Made by a program: the position numbers and the translations under genes. A DNA stretch of 64,000 nucleotides from assembly GCA_035695065.1 (NCBI GenBank), contig DASSEW010000063.1:1-64000 (forward strand), read 5' to 3'. This document shows positions 59,049 to 64,000 of the stretch, one piece after another (position 1 is the stretch's first letter; every line of letters starts with the position of its first letter). The notes beneath the pieces were generated by a model, which had not been told where the DNA came from, searched no databases, and saw only the letters and a list, made by a program, of their open reading frames with translations. The DNA comes from 66-474 sp035695065 (GTDB lineage Bacteria > Pseudomonadota > Gammaproteobacteria > Xanthomonadales > Rhodanobacteraceae).

Positions 59049-61058
59049 ATGACCCTCCGCCGCAAACTCCTCGCTGTCGCGCTGTCCACGCTGGCCCTGC
59101 CGTTCGCCGGCTGGCTTTACGTGCGGCAGATGGAGCAGTTGCTGCGGCGCTCGCAGGAACAGGCGCTGCTGGCGACGGCATTCGCGCTGGGCCGCGGGCT
59201 GGTTGCGGTCGGCGCCAACCTGCCCACGCCCGCCAAGGGCTGGTACGTGGAGAACACGCGGCAGCCGATCATCGTGGATGGCTACGGCGACGACTGGGCA
59301 TCGCTGTCGCCGTGGGTGCAACACCCGTGGCCGGGCGTGCGCGTGCAACTGGCCCAGGATGCCGCGTGGCTGTACCTGCACATCGAGGTCAACGATGCCA
59401 CGCGCACGCGCGTGGACGCGCAGGACAGCGAATCGCAGGATGCGGATCATGTTGAACTCACGCTTGCACGCGGCGCGCAGCAGCGTCATTTCCTGATCGC
59501 CTCCGCCGCGCCCGGCAGTTTCCAGGCGCGCGCGCTGGACGAACGCGTGCGCGGCCTCCCCGACCTGATCACCGGCCAATGGCAGGAAGACGCCGGCGCC
59601 TATCGCATCGAGCTGCGGCTGCCGCGCGCGCAGGCGCCGGATCGGTTAGGCATCGCGGTGTACGACGCCGATGCGCCGACGCGCTTCAACGGTGGCGAGC
59701 CTGACATGCGCCCGCTGTATTCGTTGTCGCCGGCGCTTTCGAACGATCTCACGCAACTCGCGCCCACCGGCGTGCGCGTGCGCCTGCTGAGTTCCGAGGG
59801 CTGGGTGCTGGCTTCCGGCGGCGCGTTGCTCGCGGACGCGCCAACAGGCAACGACCGGATGGCGTGGTTCGACAACCTGGTGTTCGATGCGTTGATCGCG
59901 CCCGCGCTGCAGCCGCGATCCAGCACGCCGGTGGACGCGCCGCAGCTGCAGGATCTCGATGCGAGGCGTGCGCTGGCCGGGCGTGCGAGCGCGACATGGC
60001 GCGCGGGCGAGGCACCGGGCAGCGTGGTGCTGAGCGTGGCGGTGCCGCTGGACACGCACGGCGAGACGCGCGGCGCGCTGGTGCTGGATCAATCCAGTCG
60101 CGCGCTGCCGTTGCTCACGAATCGCGCGCTGCTCGGCCTGATGCTGGCGAGCGTCGCGGGCCTGCTGATCGCAGGCGCCCTGCTGTTCGCTTTCGCGACC
60201 TGGCTGTCATTGCGCATCGGCCGCCTGCGCGATGCCGCCGAACGCGCGCAGCACCGCGAGGGCGCGCCGCTTGCCGCGCTGCCGCTGGTGGACGATGCCG
60301 ACGAACTGGGCGACCTCGCACGCAGTTTCTCGCGGCTGCTGGATGCGATCGGCACCTACACCGATTACCTGCGCACGCTCGCATCGAAACTTTCGCATGA
60401 GTTGAACACGCCGCTGGCGATCGTGAAGTCCTCGCTCGACAACCTCGAGCACGCCGACCTGCCGCCCGACGCGCAACCTTATGTCGCGCGTGCACGCGAC
60501 GGTGCCGCGCGGCTGGGCACGATCGTGCGCGCGATGTCGGAGGCCAGCCGCATGGAGCGCGCGATCGCATCGGCCGAAGGCGAGGATTTCGATCTCGCGC
60601 AGGTCGTGCGCGGTTGCGCGGAAGCCTATCGCGCGCTGGCCGCGCCGCGTCGTCTCGAGTGCGTGCTGGATGCGGCCCACTTCCCGCTGCACGGCGCACC
60701 CGAGCTGATCGCGCAGGCGCTCGACAAGCTGTTCGACAATGCGCTGTCGTTCACGCCGGCGGAAGGCTGGATCCGCATCGAGTTGCGCGAACTGGACGAG
60801 GACGAGGGCGCGCAGCTGATCGTCGCCAACAGCGGCCCGCCGTTGCCCGAAGCGATGTCCGGGCGCCTGTTCGATTCGCTGGTCAGCGTGCGCGGCAGCG
60901 GTGCGCGCGTGGGCGTGCCGCATCTCGGCCTGGGCTTGTACGTCGTCCGCCTTGTCGCCGAACTGCACCAGGGCAAGGTCGAAGCGCACAACCTCGCCGA
61001 CGGCGTGGCGTTCACGATGCGCTTGCGCGGCATGTTGAGGCGGCGGCTGGCGGAATAG
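59049..61058 (+). CDS. pdsS: PdsS-type sensor histidine kinase (proteobacterial dedicated sortase system)
   Basis: An inner-membrane kinase of 669 residues. A first membrane helix lies at the N-terminus (LLAVALSTLALPFAGWLYV) and a second near 360-385 (LMLASVAGLLIAGALLFAFA), enclosing a large periplasmic domain that starts with YVENTRQPIIVDGYGDDWAS, a CBM9/DOMON-like fold. Then a HAMP-like linker, H-box LASKLSHELNTPLAIVKSSL, N-box LDKLFDNALSFTP and a GLGLYVVRLVAELHQG G-box. Combined with the PdsR neighbour it fits the dedicated sortase kinase family. The gene is separated from its regulator by a G-rich inverted repeat. Confidence 0.85.
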   Translation: MTLRRKLLAVALSTLALPFAGWLYVRQMEQLLRRSQEQALLATAFALGRGLVAVGANLPTPAKGWYVENTRQPIIVDGYGDDWASLSPWVQHPWPGVRVQLAQDAAWLYLHIEVNDATRTRVDAQDSESQDADHVELTLARGAQQRHFLIASAAPGSFQARALDERVRGLPDLITGQWQEDAGAYRIELRLPRAQAPDRLGIAVYDADAPTRFNGGEPDMRPLYSLSPALSNDLTQLAPTGVRVRLLSSEGWVLASGGALLADAPTGNDRMAWFDNLVFDALIAPALQPRSSTPVDAPQLQDLDARRALAGRASATWRAGEAPGSVVLSVAVPLDTHGETRGALVLDQSSRALPLLTNRALLGLMLASVAGLLIAGALLFAFATWLSLRIGRLRDAAERAQHREGAPLAALPLVDDADELGDLARSFSRLLDAIGTYTDYLRTLASKLSHELNTPLAIVKSSLDNLEHADLPPDAQPYVARARDGAARLGTIVRAMSEASRMERAIASAEGEDFDLAQVVRGCAEAYRALAAPRRLECVLDAAHFPLHGAPELIAQALDKLFDNALSFTPAEGWIRIELRELDEDEGAQLIVANSGPPLPEAMSGRLFDSLVSVRGSGARVGVPHLGLGLYVVRLVAELHQGKVEAHNLADGVAFTMRLRGMLRRRLAE

Positions 61059-61125
61059 GCATCCGTCATTTCCCGGCGCATGGCCGCGCTGCTATCGTCG
61101 CGCGACCACACGCGAGAGCTCCATC

Positions 61126-62613
61126 GTGATCACGCAGGAAGAATTCGACGCACTGGCACGCGCGGGCCACACCCGCATTCCGCTGGTGCGCGAGGTCTTG
61201 TCCGACCTGGACACCCCGCTGTCGGTGTACCTGAAACTCGCCGACGGCCCGTACACCTTCCTGTTCGAATCGGTCGCGGGCGGCGAGAACTGGGGCCGCT
61301 ATTCGATCATCGGCCTGCCGGCGGCACGCGTGTTCCGCTTCCGCGACCGCACGCTGGAAGTCGAGGAGCATGGGGAAGTCGTCGAACGCCGCGAGCTCGA
61401 CGATCCGTTCGCCGAAATCGAAAAGCTGCGCGCGCAATACACCGTGCCGCGCCTGCCGCAACTGCCTGCGTTCACCGGCGGCCTGGTCGGCTACTTCGGG
61501 TTCGAGTGCGTCGGCTGGATCGAGGAGAAACTGCGCAGCGGCAAGCGCGACGAACTCGGGCTGGACGACGCGCTGCTGATGCTGGCCGAGGAAGTCGCGG
61601 TGTTCGACAACCTGCGCGGCCGGTTGTACCTGATCGTGCACGTGGATCCTTCGCAAAGCCAGGCCCACGCGCGCGGCAGGCGGCGCCTGGACCAACTGGT
61701 GCATCGCCTGCGCCGCTCGGGTTCGGCGTATCCGGATACCGTTGATCCCGGCGCGACGGATAAAATCGGCCTGAACGAATCCGATTTCAAATCGAGTTTC
61801 ACCCGCGGGGAATACGAAGACGTGGTGCGCCGCGCGCAGGAATACATCCGCGCCGGCGACATCTTCCAGGTGGTGCCTTCGCAACGCCTGAGCGTGCCGT
61901 TCCGCGCGCGGCCGATCGACGTCTATCGCGCGCTGCGGGCGCTGAATCCTTCGCCTTATATGTACTTCATCGACCTCGGGCGCGCGCAGATCGTCGGTTC
62001 GTCGCCGGAGATCCTCGTGCGGCTGCAGGATGGCAAGGTCGTGCTGCGCCCGATCGCCGGCACCCGCAAGCGCGGCGCCACGCGCGAGGAGGACCTCGCG
62101 CTGGAACAGGAGTTGCTGGCCGATCCCAAGGAGCGGGCCGAGCACCTGATGCTGATCGACCTCGGCCGCAACGACGTCGGTCGTGTCGTGAAGACCGGCA
62201 GCGTGCAGCTCACCGAGTCATTCGCGATCGAACGCTACTCGCACGTGATGCACATCGTTTCGCAGGTGGAAGGCGAGCTGCGCGAGAACCTGAGCTACAC
62301 GGACGTGCTGCGCGCGGCGTTCCCCGCCGGCACCGTGTCGGGCGCACCGAAGATCCGCGCCATCGAGATCATCCAGCAACTCGAACCCATCAAGCGCAAT
62401 GTCTATGCCGGCGCGGTCGGCTGGATCGGCTGGTGGGGCGATGCCGACACCGCCATCGCCATCCGCACCGCGGTGATCGCCGACGGCCGCCTGCACGTGC
62501 AGGCGGGCGGCGGCATCGTCCACGACTCCGACCCCGGCGCCGAATGGGAAGAAACCATGAACAAGGGCCGTGCCCTGTTCCGCGCCGTGGCGCAGGCGGC
62601 GAGGGGGTTGTGA
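61126..62613 (+). CDS. trpE: Anthranilate synthase component I
   Basis: First committed step of tryptophan synthesis: chorismate plus glutamine-derived ammonia to anthranilate. The 495 residues include the tryptophan-binding region ESVAGGENWGRYSIIGLPA, PSPYMYFIDLGRAQIVGSSP, IAGTRKRGATREEDLALEQE, LMLIDLGRNDVGRVVKTGSV, and AGTVSGAPKIRAIEIIQQLE, all typical of TrpE. The GTG start has GAGAG about 8 nt upstream. The glutaminase subunit gene trpG, normally close downstream, is not here; an Mrr restriction gene follows at 34 nt. Confidence 0.95.
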   Translation: MITQEEFDALARAGHTRIPLVREVLSDLDTPLSVYLKLADGPYTFLFESVAGGENWGRYSIIGLPAARVFRFRDRTLEVEEHGEVVERRELDDPFAEIEKLRAQYTVPRLPQLPAFTGGLVGYFGFECVGWIEEKLRSGKRDELGLDDALLMLAEEVAVFDNLRGRLYLIVHVDPSQSQAHARGRRRLDQLVHRLRRSGSAYPDTVDPGATDKIGLNESDFKSSFTRGEYEDVVRRAQEYIRAGDIFQVVPSQRLSVPFRARPIDVYRALRALNPSPYMYFIDLGRAQIVGSSPEILVRLQDGKVVLRPIAGTRKRGATREEDLALEQELLADPKERAEHLMLIDLGRNDVGRVVKTGSVQLTESFAIERYSHVMHIVSQVEGELRENLSYTDVLRAAFPAGTVSGAPKIRAIEIIQQLEPIKRNVYAGAVGWIGWWGDADTAIAIRTAVIADGRLHVQAGGGIVHDSDPGAEWEETMNKGRALFRAVAQAARGL

Positions 62614-62647
62614 GTGGTACCTTGCGGATGACCAAAGGGGGGAGCGC

Positions 62648-63556
62648 ATGGCCATTCCTGATTACCAGACCATCATGCGGCCGCTGCTCGAAGCGTGCCG
62701 CGACAAGCGAGAGCACCGCTTGCGCGAGCTGATCGAGACGCTTGCTGAAGAGTTCAAGTTGAAGGCGGAAGAGCGTGCCGATTTACTTCCGAGCGGGACG
62801 GCAACAACTTTCGGAAGCAGAGTGGGGTGGGCGAAGACATATCTGAAGCAGGCTGGTCTGCTGGAGCAGCCCACGCGCGGTATGGTGCGGATCACTGCTC
62901 GCGGAATTGAGTCGTTAGCCTCTAAAGCATCAATTGACAACGGCTATCTGGCCCAATTCAAAGAGTTCCAGGCGTTCCAGAAGCGCTCGAAACCGTCGCA
63001 AGCGCAATCCACGGTTCCTTCAAACGCTCCCGACATTACGCCTGAAGAAGCGCTGCAGCAGGCGTTCGATGAATTGCGAGCGAGCCTGATCAACGAAGTG
63101 CACGAAGCGTTGCTTCACGCCACGCCGGCCTTCTTCGAACGCGCAGTCGTGGATTTGCTGCAGGCGATGGGATACGGCGGTGCAGTGGAAGATGCCGGTA
63201 CGTTGCTGGGTGGCCCGGGCGACGGCGGCGTAGATGGCGCCATCAAGGAAGACAAGCTCGGGCTGGACACGGTGTATGTGCAAGCCAAGAAATGGGCGCC
63301 GGATCGCACGGTGGGCGACGCAGAAATCCGCAACTTCATCGGTGCGCTGCAGCTTCATCGCGCGCGCAAAGGGGTGTTCTTCACCACTTCCGATTTCAGC
63401 AGGACGGCGCGTACTTCCGCTGCGCGTTCCGAATCACGTGTGGTGTTGATCAACGGTACTGAACTGGCCACCCTGATGGTTGAGCACGATGTCGGAGTGA
63501 GCGTTACTTCGACACTGCAACTCAAGAAGTTGGATTCGGATTACTTCGAGGATTGA
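62648..63556 (+). CDS. mrr: Mrr-type restriction endonuclease
   Basis: A type IV restriction enzyme family that cuts modified (methylated) DNA. The 302 residues have an N-terminal winged-helix Mrr_N domain (about 1-90; MAIPDYQTIMRPLLEACRDK, GWAKTYLKQAGLLEQPTRGM) and a C-terminal Mrr catalytic domain (about 150-275): FFERAVVDLLQAMGYGG, then the PD-(D/E)XK core in GDGGVDGAIKEDKLGLDTVY followed by VQAKKWAPDRTVGDAEIRNF. GC content is lower than in trpE. GGGGGGAG precedes the ATG. It probably arrived by transfer between trpE and the rest of the trp genes. A second DUF559 unit follows. Confidence 0.92.
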   Translation: MAIPDYQTIMRPLLEACRDKREHRLRELIETLAEEFKLKAEERADLLPSGTATTFGSRVGWAKTYLKQAGLLEQPTRGMVRITARGIESLASKASIDNGYLAQFKEFQAFQKRSKPSQAQSTVPSNAPDITPEEALQQAFDELRASLINEVHEALLHATPAFFERAVVDLLQAMGYGGAVEDAGTLLGGPGDGGVDGAIKEDKLGLDTVYVQAKKWAPDRTVGDAEIRNFIGALQLHRARKGVFFTTSDFSRTARTSAARSESRVVLINGTELATLMVEHDVGVSVTSTLQLKKLDSDYFED

Positions 63557-63574
63557 ACAGAACGAGCTGGCTGC

Positions 63575-63627
63575 GCTTTTGAACCCCTCTCCCGCTGGCG
63601 GGAGAGGGGCAGGGGTGAGGGTGGCGC
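63575..63627 (+). repeat. Family A hairpin, left flank of DUF559 unit 2
   Basis: GCTTTTGAA, the 12-bp stem CCCCTCTCCCGC / GCGGGAGAGGGG with a TG loop, and the tail CAGGGGTGAGGGTGGCG. The stem and GCTTTTGAA flank match the left repeat of unit 1. Confidence 0.92.
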
Positions 63628-63631
63628 CACG

Positions 63632-64000
63632 ATGTTGCGCAGACGACACATTCCGCGTGCGCGGTCTCTTCGGCAGAGCATGACCGATGCTGAAGCTCGC
63701 CTATGGCTGTTGCTGCGCGGCCGTCATACCACCGGATTCAAATTCCGCCGGCAGTTTCCGATTGACCGCTACGTAGCGGATTTCGCATGTCTGGAAGCGA
63801 AGCTGGTCGTGGAAGTAGATGGGGGTCAACACAATGACCGCATTGAAGAAGATGCGGCGCGTACGCGATGCCTTGAATCAAATGGGTTTCGCGTCTTGCG
63901 TTTCTGGAACGACGAGGTGCTGAAGAACAGCGAACAGGTTCTGCAAGTGATCTGGGATGCATTGCACCACCCTCACCCCGGCCCTCTCCCGCCAGCGGGA
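63632..64000 (+). CDS. DUF559 (Vsr-like) endonuclease-domain protein, 3' end beyond window
   Basis: The 123 residues visible begin MLRRRHIPRARSLRQSMTDA and contain the intact motif set: TDAEARLWLLLRGR, GFKFRRQFPIDRYVADFACL with the presumed catalytic Asp, LEAKLVVEVDGGQHNDR (E-x-D) and GFRVLRFWNDEVLKN. The frame runs into the right-hand hairpin, encoding HHPHPGPLPPAG, so the true C-terminus lies beyond the window. Compared with unit 1 this copy keeps the aspartate and is the more likely active one. It follows an Mrr nuclease gene, and the two could form a small restriction island. DNA nicking is known for Vsr relatives and is inferred here. Confidence 0.88.
   Translation, partial: MLRRRHIPRARSLRQSMTDAEARLWLLLRGRHTTGFKFRRQFPIDRYVADFACLEAKLVVEVDGGQHNDRIEEDAARTRCLESNGFRVLRFWNDEVLKNSEQVLQVIWDALHHPHPGPLPPAG
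63969..64000. repeat. Family A hairpin, right flank of DUF559 unit 2, truncated
   Basis: The tail ACCCTCACCCCGG followed by CCCTCTCCCGC, CA and GCGGGA, where the window ends. It is in inverted orientation to the left flank. Confidence 0.88.

Larger units (their letters stand above)
63575..64000 (+). mobile_element. Candidate mobile unit 2: DUF559 nuclease gene between inverted family A hairpins, right end cut
   Basis: Same layout as unit 1 at 45.9 kb: a left hairpin with GCTTTTGAA flank and inward tail, a DUF559 gene, and an inverted hairpin at the end of the window. It sits right behind the Mrr restriction gene. Only the right end is missing. Mobility is inferred from the recurrence of the whole unit. 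Confidence 0.5.

Overview
The window is about 67 % GC chromosome from a gammaproteobacterium, most likely order Xanthomonadales (Lysobacterales), with Rhodanobacteraceae or a close relative as best guess. This rests on gene content and order: a class II ribonucleotide reductase split into NrdJa and NrdJb with a lysine/alanine-rich histone-like gene between them, a TrpS with a C-terminal extra domain, a birA-coaX-SPOR block, a PdsR/PdsS two-component pair, an hppD/hmgA/fumarylacetoacetase cluster and a three-gene 2-oxoacid dehydrogenase operon. No rRNA, CRISPR array, phage block or classical IS transposase was seen. One tRNA (Thr, TGT) is present.

Layout. 1-2.9 kb: split nrdJ and the histone-like gene. 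2.9-4.0 kb: a low-GC two-gene island (a small beta-rich protein with a hydrophobic N-terminus, plus a stand-alone GT51 glycosyltransferase). 4-16 kb: membrane and housekeeping genes (AlkB, Yip1-like protein, PadR regulator with its membrane partner, TonB-like protein, DUF488, hemolysin III, DUF885, GFA, DUF3298-like lipoprotein, DusA). 16-22 kb: a PepSY-like/PhoP/PhoQ operon, then birA, coaX, a SPOR protein and tRNA-Thr. 22-31 kb: a signalling block with a CheB-type protein, a CheB-CheR-PAS-HWE-kinase fusion, a single-domain receiver, an Hpt protein, arginase and a PAS-GGDEF cyclase. 31-38 kb: a TonB-dependent receptor, trpS and a DUF5916 protein. 38-42 kb: E1alpha/E1beta/E2 on the minus strand. 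42-50 kb: aromatic amino acid catabolism (tryptophan 2,3-dioxygenase, HppD, HmgA, FAH) with a POT transporter. 50-58 kb: truncated globin, GAPDH, MBL hydrolase, S1/P1 nuclease, PurC, cytochrome c, DjlA-like protein and Rpe. 58-64 kb: PdsR/PdsS, TrpE, an Mrr restriction endonuclease and a second DUF559 nuclease cut by the window end.

The striking theme is dispersed repeats. At least six families of short palindromic elements fill the gaps between genes. One family (a CCCCTCTCCC / GGGAGAGGGG hairpin with a GGGGTGAGGG-type tail) also lies in frame inside three conserved genes (nrdJb, trpS, the E2 gene), each time in an interdomain linker. The same hairpins flank both DUF559 (Vsr-like PD-(D/E)XK) nuclease genes as inverted pairs with their tails facing the gene, and both nuclease reading frames run out into the downstream hairpin. 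This nuclease-plus-inverted-hairpins unit of about 445 bp, seen twice, is the best candidate here for an undescribed mobile or repeat-spreading system. In one copy the presumed catalytic aspartate is histidine through a single base change.

Other candidates worth attention are the GT51/beta-rich island, a pair of long elements whose terminal arms differ between copies but stay complementary within each copy, a 23-codon micro-ORF coupled to the receiver gene, an Anr/Fnr-type box before the globin gene, a sigma-54-like site before the diguanylate cyclase, and 21-bp-spaced direct repeats before pdsR.
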